A stretch of DNA of 17,963 nt from contig JAJXRJ010000043.1 of assembly GCA_021629085.1 (NCBI GenBank), positions 1 through 17,963 on the forward strand, in the 5' to 3' direction. Below the pieces are notes generated by a model. The model saw nothing but the letters and a program-made list of their open reading frames with translations. It was not told where the DNA came from and made no database searches. How positions within the stretch are numbered: the stretch's first letter is position 1; every line of letters starts with the position of its first letter. The DNA comes from Oscillospiraceae bacterium. Its GTDB lineage: Bacteria; Bacillota; Clostridia; UMGS1810. Shown here one piece after another: positions 1 to 7,803 of the stretch. Both the position numbers and the translations under genes were made by a program.

Positions 1-37
1 CTGGAGGTCGAGGGTTCGAGCCCCTTCCGGGTCGCCA
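1..37 (+). tRNA. 3' end of a tRNA (isotype unresolved, G73)
   Basis: Only the 3' part is in the window. Visible are the end of the anticodon stem (1-4), a five-base variable loop (5-9), the T arm (stem 10-14 with 22-26 around loop TTCGAGC), the acceptor 3' strand CCGGGTC (27-33), discriminator G34 and an encoded CCA (35-37). The missing acceptor 5' strand should read about GACCCGG. G73 with this acceptor would fit an Arg, Lys or Asp tRNA, but the anticodon lies outside the window, so no isotype is assigned. Confidence 0.9.
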
Positions 38-75
38 TTTTGTTTTTTACAACTGAAAAATATGAAAGAAAAGTA

Positions 76-104
76 TTGACAGAAAAGATTATTTTTGGTA
101 TAAT
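76..104 (+). promoter_or_regulatory. sigma-A promoter of the tRNA-Phe/Gly/Cys unit
   Basis: Perfect -35 TTGACA at 76-81 and perfect -10 TATAAT at 99-104, spacer 17. Transcription would start near 111, a few bases before tRNA-Phe, so this promoter drives Phe-Gly-Cys separately from the upstream tRNA. Confidence 0.85.
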
Positions 105-119
105 CCAAAACTGTGACTT

Positions 120-195
120 GCCTCTGTAGCTCAGTTGGTAGAGCAGGGGACTGAAAATCCCCGTGTCGGTGGTTCGATTCCGCCCGGAGGCACCA
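120..195 (+). tRNA. tRNA-Phe (GAA)
   Basis: A 76-base cloverleaf with encoded CCA. The acceptor GCCTCTG pairs with CGGAGGC (one T-G wobble). The anticodon stem GGGGA/TCCCC encloses loop CTGAAAA, giving anticodon GAA. The D arm GCTC...GAGC and T loop TTCGATT are canonical, and the discriminator is A. Confidence 0.97.
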
Positions 196-200
196 GCAAA

Positions 201-237
201 TGCGGCGGCGCTTAAATTTTTAAGCGCACAGGCCGCA
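201..237 (+). other. spacer hairpin between tRNA-Phe and tRNA-Gly
   Basis: Nested inverted repeat: outer stem TGCGGC (201-206) with GCCGCA (232-237), inner stem GCGCTTAAA (208-216) with TTTAAGCGC (219-227). No T tract follows, so it is not a standard terminator. It may mark a processing site or attenuate transcription. Confidence 0.6.
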
Positions 238-255
238 GCTGTAACTATTTCTTTT

Positions 256-330
256 GCGGGAGTGGCTCAGGGGTAGAGCGTCACCTTGCCAAGGTGAATG
301 TCGCGAGTTCGAATCTCGTCTTCCGCTCCA
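256..330 (+). tRNA. tRNA-Gly (GCC)
   Basis: A 75-base cloverleaf with encoded CCA. Acceptor GCGGGAG pairs with CTTCCGC. The anticodon stem TCACC/GGTGA encloses loop TTGCCAA, giving anticodon GCC. The T loop is TTCGAAT, and discriminator T is the usual one for tRNA-Gly. Confidence 0.97.
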
Positions 331-335
331 TTTTA

Positions 336-364
336 CAAAAGACGTATTAAGAATACGTCTTTTG
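336..364 (+). other. perfect 13-bp hairpin between tRNA-Gly and tRNA-Cys
   Basis: CAAAAGACGTATT (336-348) is exactly complementary to AATACGTCTTTTG (352-364) across a three-base loop AAG. The right arm ends in TTTT, so it could act as a weak terminator or attenuator, but tRNA-Cys starts only 7 bases later with no visible promoter of its own, so read-through is expected. Confidence 0.65.
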
Positions 365-370
365 ATTTAT

Positions 371-445
<75 letters not shown>

Positions 446-446
446 C

Positions 447-484
447 GTCGGAGCAAAGTTCGCTTTGCTCCGGCTTATTTTTTT
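447..484 (+). terminator. intrinsic terminator of the tRNA cluster
   Basis: Stem CGGAGCAAAG (449-458) pairs with CTTTGCTCCG (463-472) around tetraloop TTCG and is followed by a T-rich run (475-484). It lies directly after tRNA-Cys. Confidence 0.9.
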
Positions 485-775
485 GACAAAAATAAGTCAT
501 CCGCCCATTTCCTTACTCCTCCTTTTTCGAAAAAAGGCACGCCCGGCGCGAGGTATCTTTTTTGGAAGGCTGAGCCATATAAAGTCCCCTTCATTTTTGG
601 AATATTTTTCTGAATTCCAAAAGTAAAGGGGTTTTTAAGATACTAAGAAAATTTTTATCCCACAATTGTCACATAGCATAACTGCTTCTGAAAACAGTGA
701 TTCTACTTCAACTCTAAAAGGCTTTAGAGGTTCAGCTGCTTTTTTAACATCCGTTCATTTGACTCTACAGGCTCA
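485..775. other. non-coding stretch with a large inverted-repeat structure
   Basis: No credible gene. It contains an 18-bp hairpin (586-603 with 614-631, one mismatch and one G-T pair) followed by TTTTT, enclosed by a second stem GTATCTT (553-559) with AAGATAC (637-643). A smaller palindrome CTCTAAA/TTTAGAG lies at 712-729. The large hairpin may be a second plus-strand terminator, and it is the only structured candidate for ending the minus-strand antiporter transcript. No known RNA family was recognised. Confidence 0.5.
586..636 (+). terminator. probable strong hairpin terminator, possibly bidirectional
   Basis: Arms 586-603 and 614-631 pair over 18 positions with a ten-base loop, and GGGG is directly followed by TTTTT (632-636). 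This is good terminator geometry on the plus strand. On the minus strand the hairpin is followed only by ACTTTATA, a poor T tract. Confidence 0.55.
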
Positions 776-2035
776 TTATATTTTCGTTGGCTTGTTTTTC
801 GTAAAGGCATTATTGCTCTGATGAAATTCCCCTACCCACTCAAAGCCTTTTTTTGCGACAATTACGGCAATCATTTCATTGATTACCGCGGCTGCAGCAA
901 TTGTGCCCTGAATAATCTTTGCGCATTCAGGTGCTGGCCCGCTTAATACGGAAACCGCAATCCCGGTAAAGACCAGCGAAACGCCGGAATGCGGCAAAAG
1001 TGTCAACCCCAGGTATTTCTTAACCGTCTGTGGAGATTTGGTAATGCTTGCCCCAAAATATGCGCCAAAATATTTACCCAGCGCACGGAAGAGAATATAC
1101 ACAGCTGTAAAAAGGCCGGCTCCAAAGATTAAATGATAATCCAACGGCGCACCCAAGTTCAAAATAACAATAATCATGGAAATACCTAATACCGGGTTAA
1201 AAGCGTCCATAATTTGCTTTAGCCGTTCCTCGCTGACCATGTTGGAAAAAGTTGCAGAAAACGCCATGCCGATTAGCATGAAATTGAGAACTGGTTTCGG
1301 CATAACAAAATTATTAAAGAAAAAGCCCGCCCCGGAAGCAAGTAAAATTGTACCTATTACCAGTGCAAGGGTCATTGGCGCGTTTCTTTCTTTTTTTAGA
1401 AGGATACCGGCCAAAAGCCCCAAAACAACACCAATCACGAGTGGCAGCAATACAACCAGCGCAATCATATACGCTGGCAACTCTCCGGCGGAAAGGTGTC
1501 CGGCCACAATTGCAATGGTGGTGAAAAAGACAATACAGCCTACAATATCGTCCAACGCAGCCATAGGGATTAAAGAATTGGTCACTGGTCCGCTGGTTTC
1601 AAATTCCCGAACAATGGATAGAGCGGGGGCAGGCGCAGTAGCCAGCGCAATGCCGCCAAAGATAAACGCCAGATACACCGGAGTTCCCGTTAGATAAAAT
1701 ATTACTCCAAAAACCAGAGAAACAAGCAAAAACGTCCCCAGTGACTGTGTGAGGGTTGTGATGACAATGGATTTTCCTGAACGTTTAATCTTCCTCCAAA
1801 CTAATTCAGTGCCAATCATTAAGCCAACCCCACATTCTAAAATATGTACAATGGACTGATACCACTGTGCGTCCAGCAGCTCCTGGTTTATAAGGGTCAG
1901 TGCGTGTGGTCCTAATACCATACCGGCAATCAGCCAGCCCAAAATAGACGGAAGCTTGAGTTTAGCCACCAGTTTTCCTGCCAAAAAAGCCAGCCCAATT
2001 GCCACAAGTAGCCTTATGCTCAAAACCAGTATCAT
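776..2035 (-). CDS. CPA2-type cation/proton antiporter (Na+/H+ exchanger family)
   Basis: A 419-residue, strongly hydrophobic polytopic membrane protein with about 12 predicted segments, matching the sodium/proton exchanger fold (PF00999 type). The N-terminus has the typical pattern of a first helix, then KLPSILGWLIAGMVLGP. An acidic pair D162-D163 sits in the segment AALDDIVG. In the family such a DD pair marks electrogenic exchangers of the NapA/NhaA sort, while Kef channels carry QD and CPA1 members ND. No C-terminal nucleotide-binding (RCK/TrkA-N) domain is present. The ATG at 2035 overlaps the stop of the TetR gene as ATGA and has an AAGGAGG site 7 bases upstream, so the two genes are translationally coupled. 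Likely role: Na+ or K+ efflux and pH homeostasis under control of the upstream repressor. The transported ion cannot be read from sequence. Confidence 0.9.
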   Translation of the reverse strand: MILVLSIRLLVAIGLAFLAGKLVAKLKLPSILGWLIAGMVLGPHALTLINQELLDAQWYQSIVHILECGVGLMIGTELVWRKIKRSGKSIVITTLTQSLGTFLLVSLVFGVIFYLTGTPVYLAFIFGGIALATAPAPALSIVREFETSGPVTNSLIPMAALDDIVGCIVFFTTIAIVAGHLSAGELPAYMIALVVLLPLVIGVVLGLLAGILLKKERNAPMTLALVIGTILLASGAGFFFNNFVMPKPVLNFMLIGMAFSATFSNMVSEERLKQIMDAFNPVLGISMIIVILNLGAPLDYHLIFGAGLFTAVYILFRALGKYFGAYFGASITKSPQTVKKYLGLTLLPHSGVSLVFTGIAVSVLSGPAPECAKIIQGTIAAAAVINEMIAVIVAKKGFEWVGEFHQSNNAFTKNKPTKI

Positions 2036-2658
2036 GATAGTTCCTCCTTTGCGATTCCGTATAATATGAAATCCAGGATTTTTGTTAAATTTAATTCATG
2101 TTCTTCTGCCAATGCCGTAACGTTATGGTCTTCGAGCGCCCGTTTTTGAAAATAGCCGTTAAATATCTCTTGAAAAAGTGTGAAATATTCCAAAGCCAAA
2201 TCATCTGTAATACCGTCTCTTAGCTCGACCTGTCCTAATAGTTTTTTGTAACATTCAATATTAAACGCATCAAATTCATGACGAATGGAGCGGATTTCAT
2301 CCGATAGATGTTTCGGCGGGTATAACAGCGCCTGAAAAAAAAGACTGCCATAATGCGGGTGCTCCTGAAAGAATGTTTGCCGCAAATGCAGATAATTTCG
2401 AATGCTCAACTGCACATTCTCTGACATATATTCCGTACTTTTAAGATACGTTGTTATTGCGTGAAAACACATTTTCATACAAATTAAATAAAGCTCGTCT
2501 TTGTTTTTAAAATTATGGTAAATTAAGCCCTTAGAAATTCCGTTTGCACTACAAATGATATTGATAGACGTAGCTTGGTAGCCTTTCGAGCCAAATTCTG
2601 CAGTCGCTGCCTGTAAAATCTTATCCCGGCTATGTTGCGTTTTTTCCTTTTGCTTCAT
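2032..2658 (-). CDS. TetR/AcrR-family transcriptional regulator
   Basis: A 208-residue protein. Residues about 8-55 form the canonical TetR DNA-binding domain: helix ILQAATAEFGSKGY, the helix-turn-helix INIICSANGISKGLIYHNF, then KNKDELYLIC. The remaining helical part is the ligand/dimerisation domain and gives no hint of the inducer. ATG 2658 is supported by GGAGGC eight bases upstream (2667-2672). It is the first gene of an operon with the antiporter. A perfect palindrome covers its own -35 region (2718-2729), so autorepression, with derepression of the exporter by an unknown ligand or stress, is the natural model. Family assignment is firm; target and inducer are inference. Confidence 0.93.
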   Translation of the reverse strand: MKQKEKTQHSRDKILQAATAEFGSKGYQATSINIICSANGISKGLIYHNFKNKDELYLICMKMCFHAITTYLKSTEYMSENVQLSIRNYLHLRQTFFQEHPHYGSLFFQALLYPPKHLSDEIRSIRHEFDAFNIECYKKLLGQVELRDGITDDLALEYFTLFQEIFNGYFQKRALEDHNVTALAEEHELNLTKILDFILYGIAKEELS

Positions 2659-2702
2659 AAATAAAAGCCTCCAAATACCATTTTACTGTCCCTTCAATAA
2701 AT

Positions 2703-2731
2703 ATTATAACAAAAACAGACCATCTGGTCAA
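2703..2731 (-). promoter_or_regulatory. sigma-A promoter of the tetR-antiporter operon
   Basis: On the minus strand, -35 TTGACC (2731-2726) and perfect -10 TATAAT (2708-2703), spacer 17. The -35 box and spacer overlap the palindrome at 2718-2729. Confidence 0.8.
2718..2729. promoter_or_regulatory. TetR-type operator palindrome
   Basis: GACCATCTGGTC is a perfect GACCA/TGGTC inverted repeat with a two-base centre, a form common for TetR-family operators. It covers the -35 region of the minus-strand promoter and lies 9 bases upstream of the -35 box of the divergent plus-strand promoter, so one protein could affect both directions. Confidence 0.75.
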
Positions 2732-2738
2732 TATTTGA

Positions 2739-2768
2739 TTGACATAATATTCTTACGCGTGGTATAAT
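2739..2768 (+). promoter_or_regulatory. sigma-A promoter of the SLH multi-enzyme gene
   Basis: TTGACA (2739-2744) and TATAAT (2763-2768), both perfect, spacer 18. The AGAAGG ribosome site at 2785-2790 precedes ATG 2796 by five bases. Confidence 0.85.
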
Positions 2769-2795
2769 TAAAAAAACGGCGAAAAGAAGGTATTT

Positions 2796-5700
2796 ATGGT
2801 GAAAAAATTGATTTCTCTCTTATTGAGTTTGACATTGCTGGTTGTTCCAGTATCTGCCGCAGAGTGGCCGCAATGGGCAGACCATTCTTTGCAGTGGGCA
2901 CAAGAGCATGAAATAAGCGATGTTTTTATTGAAACGCCGGAAATGGTGGTGTCGCGCGAGCAGGCAGCAGAGTTATTTTACGAAGCGGCTGAACGCCCGG
3001 AAGTTACAGCTTTGCCGCCCTTTTCCGATGTGCAGCTCTATGGGAAGGCTATCAGTTGGGCTGCTGAGAACGAATATGTGAATGGAGTAGGGGAAGGTCG
3101 TTTTGACCCGCTTCGCCCGGTTTCCCGCCAGGAATTTGCGGCAATGCTTTACCGGTCAGTTGGTTCTCCGGAGATATCTGGTCACGAGTTGGAACAATAT
3201 CATGACAGCAGCTCGGTTGCTGCATGGGCGCAGAAGTCCATGCTCTGGTGTGTAAAAACCGGGCTTTTATCCGGGAAATCTGCCGAAACACTTTGCCCGG
3301 CCGATCATATCACAGTAGCAGAAGCTGTTACGATTCTCTCCCGCCGCGACCTTTTACCGGATGTTTCAGTACTGGCACATGATTTAGATGCCTTAACTGC
3401 CCGGCACCGTCCCATCGGTTCGCAAGGGGAGCAGGATGCGGCGGCATATCTAAAGCAGCGCTTTACGGAAATGGGATATGATGTAACACTTCAGCCCTAT
3501 ACCAATACAACGGGCAATACTGGCTCCAATGTAATTGCAGTAAAAAAAGCCGAGCGTGCAGACGCGGATATTTTCGTGCTTTCTGCCCACCACGACAGCG
3601 TTCCCACTGCATACGGCGCCAATGACAATGCTTCGGGCGTTGTAGCTTTGCTTGCAGTGGCTGAACTTGTAAAAGATCTTCCCACCGACACGGAGCTCCG
3701 CTTTATCAGTTTTACCGATGAGGAAAATGGGAAAAACGGATCGCGTTACTATACCGCAGCTCTCACAGAGGAGGAGCGCAACCGCATGGTCGGGGATATC
3801 CAGTTGGATATGCTTGGAGGACTGGGCGCCGATGGGTATGGCCTTTATACGACAGATGGCGGAAGCAACTGGATCAGTGATTTGCTGAAACAAAAAAACG
3901 TCTCCTTATCTCTGTCCTCCGAAACAGCAAGCGACCACACTTCGTTTCAACTGGCTGGCATTCCATCCGTACTATTTATGCAAAACGGGCGAGGATATTT
4001 ATACCATACCGCTGCCGATGTTGCAGAGCAGCTGGATCTGTATACCATCGCGGGAGCTGTTCAAACTGCAGCAGCAGCTATACAGGAAATTGTTTCCCCG
4101 CAAACCGGCTCCTACCGTAATATTGCCCATGAACAGGGGGCGGGCTACACATACCGGCAAACAAAACAGAACGTCATTTACTTTGGAAGTTCTATTAAAG
4201 ATACAGAAGCGTACATCGGCGCATCCGGTACGCTGGCCGAACAGTGGGAAATTAACGGTGACGGCTGGACAGACAATTATGAGACTTATTTGTACTCCAT
4301 GCGCTGGTTTGGATCTGAAACGCCTATGAATACCTATTACCGTTACCGCAACGGATTTTTGGAGGGAATTGAAATCTATCCTGCTGAAACTGGTTATACC
4401 ACCCAACAGGTTCGCTCGCTGCTGTGCGAAATGTACGGCAACCCTGTCTCGTCTGATGAGGACACGTCCTCAGAAAATTGGCAGGACACAGTTTACAGCA
4501 AATATATAACACTAACAGATTCGCCCGATGGCTGTATCGTGACGGTTGCCGATTATTCTACTGGTATCACAAATATCCTCGCGTCCTATCCGGTTCAAAA
4601 CGGCGAAGCGCAGATAACGGATCAGCAGCATGCCGCAGTGTGGGCATACGTGTGCTCTATTTTGCCGCAGGAATCTCGAATGAAAATTGCCGAATTTAAC
4701 CTGTTTTCGGATGGGTTCAGTAATGTGTTGGCCTATACTTCACCCATCAAAACGGATGGGTACACAGACAATAGTCGGTTTTCTTTCAATATCGACTATT
4801 ATGACGTGTATGATGAATACGGTGAAAAACGTGATTGGAGCAAATTGACCTATACCATTTTACATGAATACGGTCATGTTTTGCTGGAAGACGAAACCCA
4901 GATTGATCTGACTGTCGGGGAAAATACCCACGACCCAACCGGTTTTATTCCCGGATCTTTCCGTAAACGGTTTTATGACCAGTTTTGGTCGGCGTTGGGT
5001 GATACTGGTGTCGAAGATTATGAACAAAACCCAACAAACTATGTCAGCCGGTATGGTGCGAATTATTTTCATGAGGACATAGCAGATACTTTTGCAGTCT
5101 TTGTTTTGGGCGGTAAGCCACAAGGCAATACCATAGCAGAACAAAAACTGTTGTTTTTCTGGGAAGCGCCAGAAATGATGGCTTTACGCAGCACGATACG
5201 TCACAATATTGGGCTGGAGGCGGATGCTTCCAACAGTTCTGCAGAACCTGTAGCTGTTTCTACCGCGGAGGAATTAAAACAGCAGTTAGGCACATCCATT
5301 GCGGCGGTGAAGCAACCGCCTGTAATGGATATTTCCGCTTTGCCGCCGCAGGATAATATGGACATCTTTGTAAAAAATTTGTACTATACACTGTTGGCAG
5401 ATGAGCCGCAATATAAATATGCTTATGATATTACGGCGAAAGTAGGAAGCGACGGGCTTTTATATTGTGAAATTTCTTATATGCCATACCGTTCTGGTAA
5501 TTATCCGGAAGGTTTTGACGGTACCGCCATCTCCAGCTTGCATGAACTGATTACAGCGGCCCGCGAAAATTTATCACAACCAGCGCTTCCAATCCGCATC
5601 ACCAATCAAGAGCTGGAGGTGGATGACATGAGCCGTGCGCTGCAGCAGGTCGGCGGTGGATATATCCTTTGTGCGCTGAATCGGGATGGTACTGCAATTA

Positions 5701-6209
5701 CATTCACACCGCAAAACAATTTATCCCAGGAAGAATGTGTTGCAAGGTTAGAAGCGATTGACCGAATGGCGGCTGAGGTGGCAGATACTTGTGTACAGCC
5801 TGATATGAATCAAATGGAGAAGGCGCAATCGCTTTATGCATATCTTACGGAAAACGTGCGCTACGATCATCGGTATTATTCTGATAAGGAGAATATGCCT
5901 TACGATTCCACTACGGCATACGGCGCTTTTGCAGACCATCTTGCCATTTGCGGCGGATATGCACAGGCCCTGCAGGTGCTTTTTGAAAAATCCGGAATCC
6001 CTTGTTTCACGGTTTCTGGGAAGATGGGGTCTGAGTACCATATGTGGAATATCGCTTATCTGGATGGGGCGTGGTGTTATTTTGACGCAACCAGTGACCG
6101 TGGCAGGGCTGCATATGGATTTCAATATTTTGAAGTTGATGCCGATGCTTTAACCCGTTATGTGTGGAATACGGCATGGATTGATTTGCTTACGGAATCA
6201 TTAAGTTGA
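2796..6209 (+). CDS. S-layer-anchored multi-enzyme protein: SLH x3, M28 peptidase, HEXXH zincin, transglutaminase-like domain
   Basis: A 1137-residue exported protein. A signal peptide (1-21, KK then a hydrophobic run, cleavage after VSA) is followed by three SLH repeats (about 24-70, 76-123, 135-184) that would anchor it to the cell wall. Residues about 190-430 are an M28 zinc aminopeptidase with all expected ligands in order: H265 (with D267), D277, the E309-E310 pair, D338 and H404. Residues about 430-650 match nothing I recognise. HEYGH at 690-694 is a zinc-protease helix, with E760 in HEDIADTF as candidate third ligand (gluzincin pattern). The C-terminus has a transglutaminase/protease-like triad: C1052 (ICGGYAQA), H1082 (YHMWN), D1097 (YFDATSD). 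The domains are seen in sequence; a role in surface peptide degradation or cross-link cleavage is inferred. It is monocistronic, divergent from tetR, with no obvious terminator before the convergent gene 20 bases away. Confidence 0.9.
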   Translation: MVKKLISLLLSLTLLVVPVSAAEWPQWADHSLQWAQEHEISDVFIETPEMVVSREQAAELFYEAAERPEVTALPPFSDVQLYGKAISWAAENEYVNGVGEGRFDPLRPVSRQEFAAMLYRSVGSPEISGHELEQYHDSSSVAAWAQKSMLWCVKTGLLSGKSAETLCPADHITVAEAVTILSRRDLLPDVSVLAHDLDALTARHRPIGSQGEQDAAAYLKQRFTEMGYDVTLQPYTNTTGNTGSNVIAVKKAERADADIFVLSAHHDSVPTAYGANDNASGVVALLAVAELVKDLPTDTELRFISFTDEENGKNGSRYYTAALTEEERNRMVGDIQLDMLGGLGADGYGLYTTDGGSNWISDLLKQKNVSLSLSSETASDHTSFQLAGIPSVLFMQNGRGYLYHTAADVAEQLDLYTIAGAVQTAAAAIQEIVSPQTGSYRNIAHEQGAGYTYRQTKQNVIYFGSSIKDTEAYIGASGTLAEQWEINGDGWTDNYETYLYSMRWFGSETPMNTYYRYRNGFLEGIEIYPAETGYTTQQVRSLLCEMYGNPVSSDEDTSSENWQDTVYSKYITLTDSPDGCIVTVADYSTGITNILASYPVQNGEAQITDQQHAAVWAYVCSILPQESRMKIAEFNLFSDGFSNVLAYTSPIKTDGYTDNSRFSFNIDYYDVYDEYGEKRDWSKLTYTILHEYGHVLLEDETQIDLTVGENTHDPTGFIPGSFRKRFYDQFWSALGDTGVEDYEQNPTNYVSRYGANYFHEDIADTFAVFVLGGKPQGNTIAEQKLLFFWEAPEMMALRSTIRHNIGLEADASNSSAEPVAVSTAEELKQQLGTSIAAVKQPPVMDISALPPQDNMDIFVKNLYYTLLADEPQYKYAYDITAKVGSDGLLYCEISYMPYRSGNYPEGFDGTAISSLHELITAARENLSQPALPIRITNQELEVDDMSRALQQVGGGYILCALNRDGTAITFTPQNNLSQEECVARLEAIDRMAAEVADTCVQPDMNQMEKAQSLYAYLTENVRYDHRYYSDKENMPYDSTTAYGAFADHLAICGGYAQALQVLFEKSGIPCFTVSGKMGSEYHMWNIAYLDGAWCYFDATSDRGRAAYGFQYFEVDADALTRYVWNTAWIDLLTESLS

Positions 6210-6229
6210 CGTGGGCCGAGTGGACACCT

Positions 6230-6589
6230 TTAACATTCCATTCGCTGGATTTTTGTATGCAACGGCGTGGCTTGATGGAACAACAGCTGCATATACTGGC
6301 TTTGCGTCCAAATAGAAGTGCGGTAATGTGTTTGGCTACTGTCACGGGTGATATAGTGTACCATCCAGCAAGTGCTTCCAAGCGCACGGTATGTAAAATT
6401 GTAAATTTTGATATTTCTGTCCGTTTTACACAAAAGCAGACTTTTTATAGTCGTCTGCCGGTCAAACAGCTCGCCTGATTTCCCGCATTCTTGAAAGTCC
6501 TGGTGCAACGTCTGCTCAAGCCATTCCCGGTTTGAGATACAGTGCAGCAAAAAGAAGCTTTTTTCCAGTTCTAATAGTTTTTGATACAA
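6230..6589 (-). CDS. DUF4440/NTF2-like small protein, TTG start
   Basis: A 119-residue protein matching the DUF4440 (SnoaL/NTF2-like) pattern: LLELEKSFF at the N-terminus, NREWLEQTLHQDFQECGKSG with the typical DF.E.G.SG element, then RTSIW and the characteristic C-terminal LLFHQATP. Members are small alpha+beta proteins, often of unknown function; some bind or convert small ligands. I chose TTG 6589 because GGAGGTGGG lies 8 bases upstream and because a minus-strand promoter (6627-6655) lies inside the longer reading frame that begins at ATG 6655, which itself has no ribosome site. It is divergent from the amidohydrolase and convergent with the SLH gene. No specific function can be given. Confidence 0.78.
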   Translation of the reverse strand: MYQKLLELEKSFFLLHCISNREWLEQTLHQDFQECGKSGELFDRQTTIKSLLLCKTDRNIKIYNFTYRALGSTCWMVHYITRDSSQTHYRTSIWTQSQYMQLLFHQATPLHTKIQRMEC

Positions 6590-6626
6590 AGAACCCACCT
6601 CCGTGTTCCATTGACCTTGCAGGTTT

Positions 6627-6655
6627 ATTATAAACGGATGTTTCAAAAAATGCAA
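6627..6655 (-). promoter_or_regulatory. promoter of the DUF4440 gene
   Basis: Minus-strand -10 TATAAT (6632-6627, perfect) with -35 TTGCAT (6655-6650, weak), spacer 17. Transcription would start near 6620, upstream of the TTG start at 6589 and downstream of the alternative ATG 6655. Confidence 0.6.
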
Positions 6656-6669
6656 ATTTTATTTTTATC

Positions 6670-6698
6670 TTGCAAATTGGAAAAATGTGTGATATCAT
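6670..6698 (+). promoter_or_regulatory. promoter of the amidohydrolase gene
   Basis: TTGCAA (6670-6675) and TATCAT (6693-6698), spacer 17. It lies back to back with the DUF4440 promoter. Confidence 0.6.
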
Positions 6699-6763
6699 CT
6701 TCTTAGTTAAAAATTGTGGGCGTTGAAGAAATGGAACGGGTTTTGTGAAAGGATGCGATTGCA

Positions 6764-7798
6764 ATGATTTGTGACAGCCATTATCATAGCTATGGGGATT
6801 TAAACCTTTTAGATTCCATTGCATATTATGAGGACAATATGGCTCGCGAAAAAGTTTGTAAGGCGGCAGTTTTGTCGCTGCACCACGATGGGGATCGCGA
6901 TGATATTTTGGCGGATTTAAAAACGCTGTGGATCAAGTACAAAATGCAGCCGAATATTTACGCTTCTATGAGTCTTTGGCATTATTTTGACCATCGTGAC
7001 ACAGCCGACGGATATTTAAACCAGTTGGAACAGGGGTTAGAACAGGGCTTTGACGGCATCAAAATGCTGGAGGGAAAACCGGATTTCCGAAAAAGGCTTG
7101 GAAGACGGCTGGACGACCCCATTTTTGACAAGCTGTATCAAAAAATCGAGGCGCTTTCCATTCCCGTTACCATGCATGCGAATGACCCTGCCGCTTTCTG
7201 GAAAACCAGAGACTATGAAAAATACGGCTGGTATTATGGCGGGGAGGGCTTTCGCACAAAAGAAGAGATATATGCCGAAGTAGATGGAATTCTCAAAAAA
7301 TTTCCAAAGATACGGCTCATTTTGGCCCACTTTTATTTCCTGTCAGAGGAGTTAGACCGTGCGGCACATTTTTTAGACAGCCATCCAAATGTGTCGCTCG
7401 ACCTCACGCCTGGCGGGGAAATGTTTGTTGACTTTTCAAAAAACATATCTAAGGCAAGCGCATTTTTTGAAACCTATCAAAATCGCCTGCTGTTTGGTTC
7501 TGACCTTACCAATAGCAATAAGCTTAATTACCACACCAAGCGGTATGCGCTCATCAATCAGGCGCTTGGGGGAGGTGCAGACTTTGAAATTTTAAACCTT
7601 AAAGTAAAACCGCTGCACCTTTCTGATGGGGCGCTGCAAAAAATCAAGTATCAGAATTTCATCGACTGCTACGGTGAAACGCCAAAGCCGTTAAACAAGG
7701 CTGCCATTCAAAATGAGCTGCTTGCCATTGACCGCAAAATGCTAGATGAGCAGCAAGCAGAGGACTATGCAATCCTTTGCAGTGATTTTGGAGTGTAG
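6764..7798 (+). CDS. amidohydrolase-family metal-dependent TIM-barrel hydrolase
   Basis: A 344-residue cytoplasmic protein of the amidohydrolase-2 type (PF04909-like). Metal-site motifs are in order: H6-x-H8 in DSHYHSYGD, GIKML after strand three, H138 in MHAND, H189 in LAHFYF and D247 in LFGSDLT. Family members hydrolyse or decarboxylate small substrates such as lactones, amides or aromatic acids; the substrate cannot be told here. ATG 6764 follows GAAAGGA by about 10 bases. The gene stands alone between its own promoter and a strong terminator, so context gives no pathway link. Metal-dependent hydrolase is confident; anything narrower is not. Confidence 0.85.
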   Translation: MICDSHYHSYGDLNLLDSIAYYEDNMAREKVCKAAVLSLHHDGDRDDILADLKTLWIKYKMQPNIYASMSLWHYFDHRDTADGYLNQLEQGLEQGFDGIKMLEGKPDFRKRLGRRLDDPIFDKLYQKIEALSIPVTMHANDPAAFWKTRDYEKYGWYYGGEGFRTKEEIYAEVDGILKKFPKIRLILAHFYFLSEELDRAAHFLDSHPNVSLDLTPGGEMFVDFSKNISKASAFFETYQNRLLFGSDLTNSNKLNYHTKRYALINQALGGGADFEILNLKVKPLHLSDGALQKIKYQNFIDCYGETPKPLNKAAIQNELLAIDRKMLDEQQAEDYAILCSDFGV

Positions 7799-7803
7799 GA
7801 AAT

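Noticed and set aside
1176..1697. 173-residue plus-strand frame opposite the antiporter
   Set aside because: Antisense to a clear membrane protein gene; low-complexity composition, no motif and no ribosome site.
6206..6478. 90-residue plus-strand frame after the SLH gene
   Set aside because: It is the antisense shadow of the DUF4440 gene, which has a family pattern, a ribosome site and a promoter.
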